From Maricaulis sp039978735 (lineage in GTDB: Bacteria > Pseudomonadota > Alphaproteobacteria > Caulobacterales > Maricaulaceae), in NCBI RefSeq assembly GCF_039978735.1, contig NZ_JBDWAS010000005.1, positions 62,001 through 126,000 on the forward strand: a DNA stretch of 64,000 bases. The letters are read 5' to 3'. The notes under the pieces are model-generated. The model made no database searches and was not told where the DNA came from. It saw only the letters and a list, made by a program, of their open reading frames with translations. The position numbers and the translations under genes were made by a program. Below, one piece after another: positions 33,409 through 41,443 of this stretch (position 1 is the first letter of the stretch; each line of letters begins with the position of its first letter).

Positions 33409-35031
33409 CTAGGCCGCCTTTGCGGCGGGCTCCTGTTGCTGCAGTTTGGCGATCTGGGCCTTGACCAGCTCGGCCACGACGGCCTCGATCTGCTCTTTCT
33501 CGGTGACGTTGCGCACCAGATCGATCGGCACGCCCAGCTTGCTTGCCAGCCAGCGCGGCAGATCTTCGACCTTCGCGGCCATGGCCGTCAGCTCCTGGCC
33601 GATCAGCTGCCCCGTGATCTCCAGCCACTGCACCACGCGCTGAACCTCTTTCATGTTCTGGGCGTCGGCGAGCGGCGAAACGACTTTCAGGGCGGTGTAA
33701 AGCTGGTCGATGCTGACAGAGGTTTTGAGCAGCTGCCGGTTGAACAGGATCTCGATCACCCGATCGACGGCCGGCACGATGATCTCCTTGACGAACCGGC
33801 CATAGACGACAGCCAGATCCTCGGCATAGACGCGGATATGCTCGATCACCTGGCTTGCCGACAGCGGGGTCTGGCCCTTCGAAGCGGGGATAGGCCGGTC
33901 AAACAGCAGCTCGCGGATACGCTCGCGATATTCGTTCAGCAGGATCGACGACAGATCGAAATTTTTTGGCACGTCCAGGGCCTGCAATTCCGGTCCGCGG
34001 GGACCGCCGTTCGACTGAACCGGTATCATCGAGCCCGGCGCCAGGCGCGACAGGTTCAGCGTGCCGCCGGCATTCATGGTCTGGGTCCGCGTCCACAGGC
34101 CCAGGATCGCCAGCGCCGCCGCGCGCAGGGTCAGCTCGACGGTCTTGTTCGCAACGCGCACGTCCGGCAGTGCCATCATGGCTGGGCCGCGGCCCATCAC
34201 CTCGCCGGGGATCTTGTAGAAGCGCGGCGTCAACCAGGGGCATTTGCGGCTTTGCTCGCGGAAGATCAGGACAACGCCGCTTTCGTCGCCGTCATCATCC
34301 TGCACCAGGACTGACGTCACCCAGCGGCGGTTTTCACCGTCCCACACCGTGGCCTGCCGCACCTCGCGCTCGACCTCGGCATCATCGCCGCCCTTCTCCA
34401 GGGCCTCCATCATCGACTTGGGCAGCCTGTGCTGCCCCTTTCCCTTCGCCGCATCGGGCCAGCGGGACGCGATCTCGCGGATCGGCCATTTCTTGGGATA
34501 GTAGATCCGCTCGACGCGGCCACCGCGCCCCTCGACCAGTGCGATGTCAACGGCTGGCACCGCCTCGAAAATTACCGGATCGTCCTCGTCACCGTCGGAA
34601 ATCAGCATTGCGCCCTGGCCGGCGGTCAGATCGATGCACATTTCGGCCAGCGCGCCGTCGAACATGGGCGAATTCATCGCCGCCCCGGCCGCATCGGAGA
34701 TCTCGGAAAGCTCTCTCTGCAGCTCCTGGCGCCCGGCTTCATCCGGTACGGCGCGCTTGGCGGCAGGGCCCAGCTCCAGCTCGAAGAAAGTCTGGAGCGA
34801 GGGCGCGATATCGTTTTTCAGACGCCCGGCAAAGCGCATCGAGGACGAGACGGCCGTACTGTCGAACAGGTGGTTCAGCCGGTCTGCGCCCTTGGCGGCG
34901 TCCGGATCCCGATAGACCAGGATCTGGTCGTAAACTTCCTTGATGAGGCAGTCCCAGCCGCGGCGGTCGTTGAATGCGCGATCGCAATCCTTCCACAGTG
35001 CGCCCGGGTCGCTCGGTGCCTTGATCTTCAT
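33409..35031 (-). CDS. Portal protein (T7 gp8-type head-tail connector)
   Basis: The 540-residue protein matches the podoviral connector family: FDSTAVSSSMRFAGRLKNDIAPSLQTFFELE near residues 55-85, a beta-rich wing with the segment CPWLTPRFYKIPGEVMGRGPAMMALPDV near 265-290, and the long crown helix region GQTPLSASQVIEHIRVYAEDLAVVYGRFVKEIIVPAVDRVIEILF. It forms the dodecameric DNA entry ring. The C-terminal end is Gln/Ala-rich (KLQQQEPAAKAA). Confidence 0.92.
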   Translation of the reverse strand: MKIKAPSDPGALWKDCDRAFNDRRGWDCLIKEVYDQILVYRDPDAAKGADRLNHLFDSTAVSSSMRFAGRLKNDIAPSLQTFFELELGPAAKRAVPDEAGRQELQRELSEISDAAGAAMNSPMFDGALAEMCIDLTAGQGAMLISDGDEDDPVIFEAVPAVDIALVEGRGGRVERIYYPKKWPIREIASRWPDAAKGKGQHRLPKSMMEALEKGGDDAEVEREVRQATVWDGENRRWVTSVLVQDDDGDESGVVLIFREQSRKCPWLTPRFYKIPGEVMGRGPAMMALPDVRVANKTVELTLRAAALAILGLWTRTQTMNAGGTLNLSRLAPGSMIPVQSNGGPRGPELQALDVPKNFDLSSILLNEYRERIRELLFDRPIPASKGQTPLSASQVIEHIRVYAEDLAVVYGRFVKEIIVPAVDRVIEILFNRQLLKTSVSIDQLYTALKVVSPLADAQNMKEVQRVVQWLEITGQLIGQELTAMAAKVEDLPRWLASKLGVPIDLVRNVTEKEQIEAVVAELVKAQIAKLQQQEPAAKAA

Positions 35032-35034
35032 CGC

Positions 35035-35247
35035 CTATCCCAGCGTGTCGCGGATCTGACTGGCCAGCGCGGCGCGCCGGCCGGACGAGCTGGCCCGGAT
35101 GCGCTGGGCATCGGCCTCGCCTTCCAGCTCGGTTTGCTTGCCCTGCTCATTGATCTTGGCGCGGCGTTCGGCCGCCATCAGGCCCTCATTCACCTTGGGC
35201 GAACCAAAACCGAAAACCTTCCCGATCTCACGGAAAACCCCAGTCAT
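35035..35247 (-). CDS. Small phage protein upstream of portal
   Basis: The 70-residue protein begins MTGVFREIGKVFGFGSPKVNEGL and is then helical and charged (AERRAKINEQGKQTELEGEAD). I do not recognise it. ATG 35247 overlaps the preceding stop (ATGA) and the portal gene starts 4 bp after its stop, so it is firmly embedded in the chain. Small proteins at this position may be head-assembly or internal proteins. Confidence 0.65.
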   Translation of the reverse strand: MTGVFREIGKVFGFGSPKVNEGLMAAERRAKINEQGKQTELEGEADAQRIRASSSGRRAALASQIRDTLG

Positions 35248-35723
35248 GCTGCCAACTCCTCTTGCAGACGAACGCCGTCCGGATCCCGCCGCCCGATCAG
35301 CCAGCCCCGCGCAATGATGCCGCGCATGGGCAGACGAAATCCGCACAGCCGTACGAGCTTGCAGGCTTTGGGCAGATCCGCGCGGACAAGGCAGATCAGC
35401 CGGCCGTGACGTTCGCCGGCCACATCGAGCACAGCATTCATGCCGTCCAGGCCCGCGCGAAGGCGCGCGCGATCGCGCAGCGCCGGGCCGGCCAGCATCC
35501 ACACCTGCGTGACAGGCGCGCCATCGATGTCGTGGTCCGGAATGAAGCCGCCGATTGCGGCCAGCTCGCCGCCGACGCGCACTTCAAAGGCTTCGCCCAT
35601 CGCCAGCTGCGCCGTCACACTGGCCCAGCGCTTGCGGGTCCAGCGCATCGCAGAGCCGTCATCATCCAGCGCTTGGGCGAGGGATGAGGGCAGGGCAGGG
35701 CGGATGTCGATGTCGTGGGTCAT
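35244..35723 (-). CDS. GNAT-fold-like phage protein
   Basis: The 159-residue protein shows a GNAT-like order: helix-rich start, beta pair EVRVGGELAAIGGFIPDHDI, strand VTQVWMLAG, then RARLRAGLDGMNAVLDVAGERHGRLICLVRADLPKACKLVRLCGF, where a helix and strand end in a KLVRLCGF motif like the typical acyl-transferase C-terminus. Similar proteins occur near portal genes in podoviruses (T7 gp13 group). It may be structural rather than catalytic, as a convincing acetyl-CoA pyrophosphate loop is not seen. Confidence 0.6.
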   Translation of the reverse strand: MTHDIDIRPALPSSLAQALDDDGSAMRWTRKRWASVTAQLAMGEAFEVRVGGELAAIGGFIPDHDIDGAPVTQVWMLAGPALRDRARLRAGLDGMNAVLDVAGERHGRLICLVRADLPKACKLVRLCGFRLPMRGIIARGWLIGRRDPDGVRLQEELAA

Positions 35724-35835
35724 ACAGCCTCGTGATCTGGTCCGCTCACGGGGACGCGCCGGAAACCATGCCCAATGGCGACGCGTACAGGCTCCCCGCG
35801 AGCGGTGGCCCGATCCTCCCGGCGCGCGCAGGCGC

Positions 35836-35848
35836 GGGGGGCTAAAGC
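35836..35848 (-). repeat. Copy 3 of the GCTTTAGCCCCCC post-stop motif
   Basis: Identical 13-mer one base after the TAG stop of the terminase large-subunit gene, at the start of a 126-bp gap. See findings. Confidence 0.6.
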
Positions 35849-35849
35849 A

Positions 35850-37496
35850 CTACGGTTGCCAGCCCCAGCTCACCGCGTCGCCGCGGCCGGTCATCTGGCG
35901 CTCCATGGCAGCCTCGGCTTCGCGCTCCTGATAGGTGCGGTCGCGCTGGCGGCCGTGCCCGGACTGCACCCATCCCAGCCCTTCCACGCTCAGGATGATG
36001 TACTGCAGGGCGTCGTGAACATCAGAATACGGGTGGTCTTTGTTTGGCCGGTCGCGGGTCTTCTCCTTCCCGCCTTCCTTGTACTTCGGGAAGTGGTACT
36101 TGCCCCCGAACCCGGCCAGCAGGGACGGGCATTCGCTCGACACGATCAGGCCCGGCCGGCCGTCCGGCGTGGAATTCGCCAACGCCTTCATCACCGCGTC
36201 GCGCCGCGGACCGAATTCATTGGTCGGCGCGATCGTGATGGGCAGGCCCAGGGCCAGCTCCACCGTGTCCAACCACGACAGCTGGCCGTTTTCCTTGTCC
36301 GCGCCGGCATCCATGGCCGGGTCGCCATAGACCTCGATCCGCGCATTCGGGAAATTGTCCTGCAGGCACCGTACCAGCAGATCCGCAAACGCCGATGCGC
36401 CGCACCGGCCCGGGCACAGCTCCATCAGGATCCGCCATTGCCCTTCATCGTCGCGCTGGGCGAAGACGGCGGCCGGGTTCAGCGTCTGCCCGCCATCGAG
36501 GCCGATATACAGGCGCCGGCGGGGATTGAACGGGATCGCCGCGCCGAAGCGATGCCGCTGGCCGTATGTGGGATAAACGGCCTCGCCGTCTTCCGCGAAA
36601 CCCCACTTGTTATGCACCAGCCGCTGGATGTCGTTCGGCTTGTGCTTCATGTCCTCGATCATCGCTTCGTAATAGTCCGGAGCGAGATTGGTGCGGTTTT
36701 CGGCGTCCGGATCCATGCCGCCGGGTTGTTCGAAGAAGTCCCAGCCCTTCGGCAGATCCAGTACGAAATATTTGTACAGCCAGTGGTCCATGTCGGGCGG
36801 GTTCCAGTCCGCCGTCAGCCCGTTCCACTTCAGCTGGAAAGCCCGTTCGCCCAGCAGCGATTTCTTGCCGCCGCGCTTGATCCGGCCGAGCAGGAAGGTC
36901 AGCACGTCCTCATTCAGTCGCGCGGCCCCGTTGATGAAGCCATGGCCGGGCTCGAACCCGTCCATCACGTCTTCGGCCGCGTGATCGCCCACCGCTACAA
37001 AGTCGACGTTCCAGCGCATCTCGCCGTATTCGTCCCGCAGGCGCAGCTGGTGCAGGGCGGGGCGTTCGTTCGCACCTTTCCAGCTGCCCCAATCCTTGGG
37101 GAACCAGTCATGCCAGGTGCGCACCGTGTTGCGGTACATCGAGCCATAGGTGTCGGCCACGACAACGCTGTCCATGTACCGCACCCCGTCTTTCGCCCGG
37201 GGTTGCTGGCGCAGCTTGAACAGCCCGTCCATGAAGCACGTAACGGTCTTGCCGGAGCCGTAGGGCCCCATGATGCCGCGCGCGCGCGCATCGCTGGCCA
37301 GGAAGCGCGCCGAGACCGGGCCGGGCATTTGCCAGCCCCCGTCCCCGCCCGCCGCTTTCAGGACCCGGTCGTAATCCTCCGGCGACAAACCGCCCCAGTC
37401 TTCGCGCTCCTGTTGACCAGGGTATTTCTGATTGACGCGTCCCCCGTCCCCGTAATGCTGCAAATCCCCCGCGGGGGCGGCGTCGGTTCGCGTCAT
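35850..37496 (-). CDS. Terminase large subunit
   Basis: The 548-residue protein has a Walker A motif GPYGSGKT at residues 77-84, an adaptor/ATPase core, and a C-terminal RNase H-like nuclease beginning YIGLDGG, with further acidic residues in VYGDPAMDAGAD and DVHDALQYI. It packages DNA at the portal. The ATG at 37496 has no obvious ribosome-binding site, and a 12-bp inverted repeat occupies the leader immediately before it (37499-37558), so translation may depend on RNA structure. Confidence 0.92.
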   Translation of the reverse strand: MTRTDAAPAGDLQHYGDGGRVNQKYPGQQEREDWGGLSPEDYDRVLKAAGGDGGWQMPGPVSARFLASDARARGIMGPYGSGKTVTCFMDGLFKLRQQPRAKDGVRYMDSVVVADTYGSMYRNTVRTWHDWFPKDWGSWKGANERPALHQLRLRDEYGEMRWNVDFVAVGDHAAEDVMDGFEPGHGFINGAARLNEDVLTFLLGRIKRGGKKSLLGERAFQLKWNGLTADWNPPDMDHWLYKYFVLDLPKGWDFFEQPGGMDPDAENRTNLAPDYYEAMIEDMKHKPNDIQRLVHNKWGFAEDGEAVYPTYGQRHRFGAAIPFNPRRRLYIGLDGGQTLNPAAVFAQRDDEGQWRILMELCPGRCGASAFADLLVRCLQDNFPNARIEVYGDPAMDAGADKENGQLSWLDTVELALGLPITIAPTNEFGPRRDAVMKALANSTPDGRPGLIVSSECPSLLAGFGGKYHFPKYKEGGKEKTRDRPNKDHPYSDVHDALQYIILSVEGLGWVQSGHGRQRDRTYQEREAEAAMERQMTGRGDAVSWGWQP

Positions 37497-37498
37497 GG

Positions 37499-37558
37499 TT
37501 GAAAATCCGGTCAGGCTAGAGGTGGTCGGGTCGATTGGAGGTCGAGCCGGATTTTCAA
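37499..37558 (-). promoter_or_regulatory. 12-bp inverted repeat directly before the terminase start
   Basis: TTGAAAATCCGG (37499-37510) and its exact complement CCGGATTTTCAA (37547-37558) flank 36 bp. The inner arm ends 2 bp from the terminase ATG. It could be an operator, a leader hairpin or part of the packaging-initiation site; the sequence alone does not decide. Confidence 0.55.
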
Positions 37559-37574
37559 AGCGCCGGCCGGGGGC

Positions 37575-37586
37575 GGGGGCTAAGGC
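37575..37586 (-). repeat. Copy 4 (variant) of the post-stop motif
   Basis: GCCTTAGCCCCC on the minus strand, 49 bp beyond the terminase small-subunit stop. It is the only copy not adjacent to a stop codon. Confidence 0.4.
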
Positions 37587-37634
37587 GACCAGGGGGAGGG
37601 GTCGGGCGATTGCCCGCTGATATTCGATTAGCGG

Positions 37635-38309
37635 CTATTCGGGTGTTTCGTCATTGTTATTCAATGACTTAGCGTCAGGTGACGACTTTCCGTCTGACGA
37701 CTTTCCCGCATTGCCCTCGATAAGTGCTTGATTTTCCTCGCGCACGTCCCGAGGCCGGGTATCGAAGCCCAGGACCTCGCGCGCCTGGCCGATCGCTGGC
37801 GTGCCGCCGGCCGCGAAGATCCCGAGGACAGGCACATCATTGCCCTGGTCATCCGCCACAACCATCCCGCGGCGCTCGTGCATGTAGGGCGAGGCGGACT
37901 TCCTGGCATCGTTGATGATCGCCAGGCAGCGCTCCAGCCGGCCGAGGATCTCGTCATCCTTCATCTTGGTGAAGTCGACCTTGCGGCCGGTCAGCCGTTC
38001 GGCCTGGTCAGCGAGATCTCGCAGCAGCTCCTCTGGTGCCATATCGCCGAGCGCGACCAGGCCTTCCAGCGGGAGCGTGTACTGGGCGCCGAGATAGGCG
38101 ACCCAGTCCTGTGATCGCTTGTTCTTGGACCCTTTCGGCCGGCCGGGGCCGCGCTTATCACCGCTGGCCGCATCCGCCTTGCGCCTGGGCGACCGCATCA
38201 CCGGGTCCAGATCGAACAGCTCACCGACCAGCTCGCCCAGAACGGGCAGTTCGCCCGGGCCGGTCGCGTCGATCGCGGCTGCGATGCCCTCTTTTCGCTC
38301 GTCAGGCAT
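37635..38309 (-). CDS. Terminase small subunit-like protein with AT-hook
   Basis: The 224-residue protein has a central basic AT-hook-like segment (KRGPGRPKGSKNKR, about residues 50-63), followed by a helical domain (DWVAYLGAQYTLPLEGLVALGDMAPEELLRDLADQAERL) and a Ser/Asp/Lys-rich tail (KSSDGKSSPDAKS). Its place directly upstream of the large subunit and its DNA-binding motif make it the likely small subunit. ATG 38309 is chosen because the extension to 38366 runs into the intergenic repeat cluster; neither start has a clear ribosome-binding site. Confidence 0.65.
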   Translation of the reverse strand: MPDERKEGIAAAIDATGPGELPVLGELVGELFDLDPVMRSPRRKADAASGDKRGPGRPKGSKNKRSQDWVAYLGAQYTLPLEGLVALGDMAPEELLRDLADQAERLTGRKVDFTKMKDDEILGRLERCLAIINDARKSASPYMHERRGMVVADDQGNDVPVLGIFAAGGTPAIGQAREVLGFDTRPRDVREENQALIEGNAGKSSDGKSSPDAKSLNNNDETPE

Positions 38310-38343
38310 TAAACACCCGATATTTAATAGGAAAATCGCGGTT

Positions 38344-38584
38344 CGGGATGCGGGGACGAGAGGCATCCCGGCCGCATCCCGAAGCTAAACCGCTGATATA
38401 CTTAGAGAAAATACCCCTCTGGGATGTCGGGATGTGAGGATGTGATGTATTCCCACGTGTGCGCGCGCGCGCGTGAAAAACCTCTATCCCGGCATCCCGA
38501 CATCCCGGACGCATGTTTTCTCCTGTTCAATCAACGGGTTGAGTTCGGGATGCGGCGCGGATGCGAGGCTGATGTGGCATCCCG
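38344..38584. repeat. Iteron-like cluster of CGGGATG/CATCCCG heptamers
   Basis: Eight exact copies (38344, 38364, 38375, 38428, 38493, 38501, 38546, 38578; both orientations) and two one-mismatch copies (38420, 38485) fall within 241 bp of the only gene-free stretch over 300 bp in the phage (38310-38655). The stretch also has AT-rich patches (38321-38333, 38387-38412) and a 22-bp alternating purine/pyrimidine tract (38454-38475). It lies between the helicase and terminase genes. A replication origin or a multi-site regulator-binding region is inferred. Confidence 0.7.
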
Positions 38585-38641
38585 AAAATTCGCGTCACCA
38601 GCTCGCGGACATGCATCGACCCTGACGGGGCCGGGGGCGAC

Positions 38642-38653
38642 GGGGGGCTAAGT
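38642..38653 (-). repeat. Copy 5 (variant) of the post-stop motif
   Basis: ACTTAGCCCCCC on the minus strand begins 2 bp after the TGA stop of the helicase gene. See findings. Confidence 0.5.
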
Positions 38654-38655
38654 GG

Positions 38656-40620
38656 TCAGAATGGCGGATCCGTGCCGCCGGGATCCGCGTCCTCATCCCC
38701 GTCATCCGTGCCGACGATCTCGTCCATGCGCAGCCAGGTGCACCATCGCCGCCGCCCGTCGAGGGTCGAGCGCTCGGACACCCACATCCCCTGACGGGTC
38801 TCGGGGTCATAGCGCGCCGCCTGCTGCAGGGCGCCCGCCCAGGCGCCCTCCACACCGCTCTCGCCGCCGAAATCGCTGTCCTCGAACAGGGATCGCAGCT
38901 TGTCGTCAGCCGAGGGCACGGAAAGCCAGAACGCCACGCCGGGGTATTCCCGCTTGCCGGTCTCGATCTTCAGTCCGGCCGACGCCAGAAGCGTGTTCGC
39001 CTTCTTCAGCTCGCCCGCCCGCGTCAGATCCCCGAACGCCTCGATGCGCACCTGCTGGTCCTCGCTCATGAAGGCCGCTAGCACGGCGCCCACCGAGGGC
39101 TGGGAACCCGACTTCCACGCCGGGACCGGGGCGCTCATCATCTGGATCAGGCAGCGTTCCCATTCCTCCACCTGGCCGATGAACTCGGCCATGCCTTCCG
39201 GCGCCAGCATTGCGGCCTTCTCGGCCACGCTGTCGGCGTCCGGCATCTCGTCCTGCGTCAGCATGTCGGCGCACGCCAGGAGCACGCCGAACTGGTCGGC
39301 ACCCCGGCTGTCATGCCCCACGGCCATCAGTGCCCGGTGATAGCTGGTCAGCACGGCGTCATAATCGGCCCACCGGTCCATCAGGCGCCGCAACAGCTTG
39401 CGGCCGAGGATCTGCAGCTCCTGGCGGTCCAGGGCCGGGGCGATCGCGCCCGGCTCGAATGGATCCAGCTGCAGGAACACCATGCGCGAGCGGTCTTCCG
39501 GCCGCATGGCCGGGCGGCGGATCGCCGCGAAGCCGAAACAGTTGCGCGCCTTGAACTCCACGCCCTTGTGCTCGGCACCGCCGCGCATCACCACGCCATC
39601 GGAACAACTGTCCCGCGCCAGCTCGATAACGGCCTTGCTCTTGGCACTGTTCGCGTCGGCCTCGAACTGGTCGAGGATCACGGGACAGGCGTCATGCATG
39701 ATGTGCTGATACAGGCCCGCGGCCGTGGCGTTGGTGGCATAGATCGCCCCTTCGCCGAACAGCTCGCGCAGCACGCGCCGCGTCACCGATGATTTGCCGG
39801 TGCCGCGCGGGCCGGTCAGGAAGAAAGAGGGGCGCCAGTGCAGCGCACCGCCCAGCATCCCGGCGCCGATCCAGCCCTGCAGCAAGTCGGCATCGATGTC
39901 GCGCCGCCAATTCCAGGTGCGCAGGAGCGCATTCAGATCCCGCCCGGGCTTCACACTCACGGGCTCGGCCCAGGGCGCCGGGCGCCGCGGCCCGGCCGGA
40001 TACACGGCATCGCCGTAATCGCCGGGCGGCCGCACGATCATCTTGCTCTTGCGGTCGAGGGAATACAGCGCGTTGCCGCAATGCACCGTCAGCGAGCCGT
40101 CATACTCGCGCCAGGCACCCCGCCCGCGCACCAGCTCGAAATCGCGCCAGACGCCCTTCATGGCGCAGGCGTTGTACAGGGCATCGCCCACCACGTTCGC
40201 GTCCCAGCCGTTCACATTGTCGGGATCCGCAAAGAAGGCCTTGATTGCCTCCTCGCCCTGTTCGGCGACCTCCTTTGGCGGCGCCTTTCGCCGCGGCGCC
40301 CACCAGTACAGATAATCGATCCGGCCGGCGAACATGCCCTTGATCTTTTCGGCCTTCAGCTCGGTAAGCGAGACCACCTGACCCAGCGTGTTCAGGAAGA
40401 AAAACCGGCCCGCATCCATGCCCAGCGGAATAACCGGGCAGTCGACCGGCAGGCCGTATTGATCCAGCACCCCGAAGGCTCGTGCCATGCCCGGCGGCAC
40501 GGTCTGCCCGCCCAGGGTGCGCGGCTGGCCCTTGGCCACATCCACGGCCAGACCAGCGCCGGAAAAATCTTCCGCATCCGCCAACGCAGCGCGCACTTCA
40601 CTTTCCGCTGGATCGTCCAT
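38656..40620 (-). CDS. D5/P4-type primase-helicase (AAA+ helicase)
   Basis: The 654-residue protein has an N-terminal domain without recognisable primase motifs and an AAA+/SF3-like helicase domain with Walker A GPRGTGKS (about 270-277) and Walker B PVILDQFE (about 309-316). Motif C and arginine-rich segments follow (RNCFGFAAIRRPAMRPEDRSRM). This is the layout of phage D5-like replicative helicases. A separate Toprim primase lies two genes upstream, so this gene probably supplies unwinding. ATG 40620 is preferred over the TTG codons just upstream. Confidence 0.85.
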   Translation of the reverse strand: MDDPAESEVRAALADAEDFSGAGLAVDVAKGQPRTLGGQTVPPGMARAFGVLDQYGLPVDCPVIPLGMDAGRFFFLNTLGQVVSLTELKAEKIKGMFAGRIDYLYWWAPRRKAPPKEVAEQGEEAIKAFFADPDNVNGWDANVVGDALYNACAMKGVWRDFELVRGRGAWREYDGSLTVHCGNALYSLDRKSKMIVRPPGDYGDAVYPAGPRRPAPWAEPVSVKPGRDLNALLRTWNWRRDIDADLLQGWIGAGMLGGALHWRPSFFLTGPRGTGKSSVTRRVLRELFGEGAIYATNATAAGLYQHIMHDACPVILDQFEADANSAKSKAVIELARDSCSDGVVMRGGAEHKGVEFKARNCFGFAAIRRPAMRPEDRSRMVFLQLDPFEPGAIAPALDRQELQILGRKLLRRLMDRWADYDAVLTSYHRALMAVGHDSRGADQFGVLLACADMLTQDEMPDADSVAEKAAMLAPEGMAEFIGQVEEWERCLIQMMSAPVPAWKSGSQPSVGAVLAAFMSEDQQVRIEAFGDLTRAGELKKANTLLASAGLKIETGKREYPGVAFWLSVPSADDKLRSLFEDSDFGGESGVEGAWAGALQQAARYDPETRQGMWVSERSTLDGRRRWCTWLRMDEIVGTDDGDEDADPGGTDPPF

Positions 40621-40661
40621 CGGCAACAAGCTCTCAGTATTCGGAACAACTCAAAGGGTTC

Positions 40662-40697
40662 GCCGGCGGGTGGCCCTGGGGAAGACCGCCCGCCGGC
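40662..40697 (-). other. GC hairpin in the helicase leader
   Basis: Arms GCCGGCGGG (40662-40670) and CCCGCCGGC (40689-40697) form a 9-bp stem with an 18-nt loop in the 91-bp gap between the HhH gene and the helicase gene. No U-tract follows in the leftward direction. It could be an attenuator or processing signal. Confidence 0.45.
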
Positions 40698-40711
40698 TAC
40701 GAGGGCGCTGC

Positions 40712-41443
40712 TCAGCCGGGTGAGGCGTCATTCACCAGCTGGCGCGCCGCCTCGATCGGAGACGCCCGCAGCCCGCCGAACGGGCGCTTGCGCAACAGGT
40801 CGGGCAATCCCGGATCCCGGTCGGCCAGGGCGTCCAGGTCCACGTCATTCATCATCGCCAGCTGCTCGGCGTTGCCTACGCCCGCCGCCATCAGCCGTTT
40901 CTCGATCGCGTCGCCGATCCCCTTCACCTGGCTAAGCGGGGTTCCGGCGCCTTTCCTTTGGGGCTTGATGTTCGTCGGGATGGAGCACTTCGCCCTCGGC
41001 CCGCGGAATGTTTCCCGCTCAAACGCACCGGCGGCGTCCTGCTCGAACCCGTCATCATCGGGGTCCCGCGGCAGGCGCGGCCGCGTCGGCGGCTCCGGTA
41101 CTGGGTCAAAACCCAGCTTCAGGGGAGACAGCGCGACCAGCACGCCACGGAATGCCTCCCAACTGGCGCGGTACAAAACATCACATCGCCAGCGTTCAGC
41201 TGAAAAGGCCGGGCCGCCCAGATCGGGCGCCTGCCGCGCAAAGGTCTCAGCCGGCGGAAAACTGTGTCGCCGCCCGAAATCCAGCAGCCGCCGCGCCGCT
41301 TCCATATTCTCGGATGACCAGGGCAAATCCGGATCGCGGTCAACCCAAGCCATAGCATCGTGACTCACGGCCTCGTAAGCCATCACGGCGACGAACGCCA
41401 CAGCTGCCCGGTCGCTTGTTTCTTCATTAAGCCTTCGGCTCAT
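40712..41443 (-). CDS. Phage protein with C-terminal helix-hairpin-helix domain
   Basis: The 243-residue protein has an unrecognised N-terminal half (helical, with WSSENMEAARRLLDFGRRHSFP), a Pro/Asp-rich linker, and a C-terminal HhH segment TPLSQVKGIGDAIEKRLMAAGVGNAEQLAMMNDVDLDALADRDPGL. That segment matches the helix-hairpin-helix DNA-binding pattern (KGIG...L...G....E.L). It lies between the primase and helicase genes and overlaps the primase stop by 4 bp, suggesting a role in replication. Confidence 0.65.
   Translation of the reverse strand: MSRRLNEETSDRAAVAFVAVMAYEAVSHDAMAWVDRDPDLPWSSENMEAARRLLDFGRRHSFPPAETFARQAPDLGGPAFSAERWRCDVLYRASWEAFRGVLVALSPLKLGFDPVPEPPTRPRLPRDPDDDGFEQDAAGAFERETFRGPRAKCSIPTNIKPQRKGAGTPLSQVKGIGDAIEKRLMAAGVGNAEQLAMMNDVDLDALADRDPGLPDLLRKRPFGGLRASPIEAARQLVNDASPG

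Noticed and set aside
35248..35502. N-terminal extension of the small protein 35035-35247
   Set aside because: The extension overlaps the GNAT-like gene in another frame and is Arg/Ala low-complexity shadow; the ATGA overlap fixes the start at 35247.
37682..37705. Integrase arm-site copies within the terminase small-subunit gene
   Set aside because: The two ACGACTTTC copies encode a short KSSD/KSSP repeat and are 13-14 kb away from att, so coding is a sufficient explanation.
38424..38651. A 75-codon plus-strand frame in the iteron region
   Set aside because: It runs opposite to both neighbours, lacks a ribosome-binding site and is built largely from the repeat heptamers.
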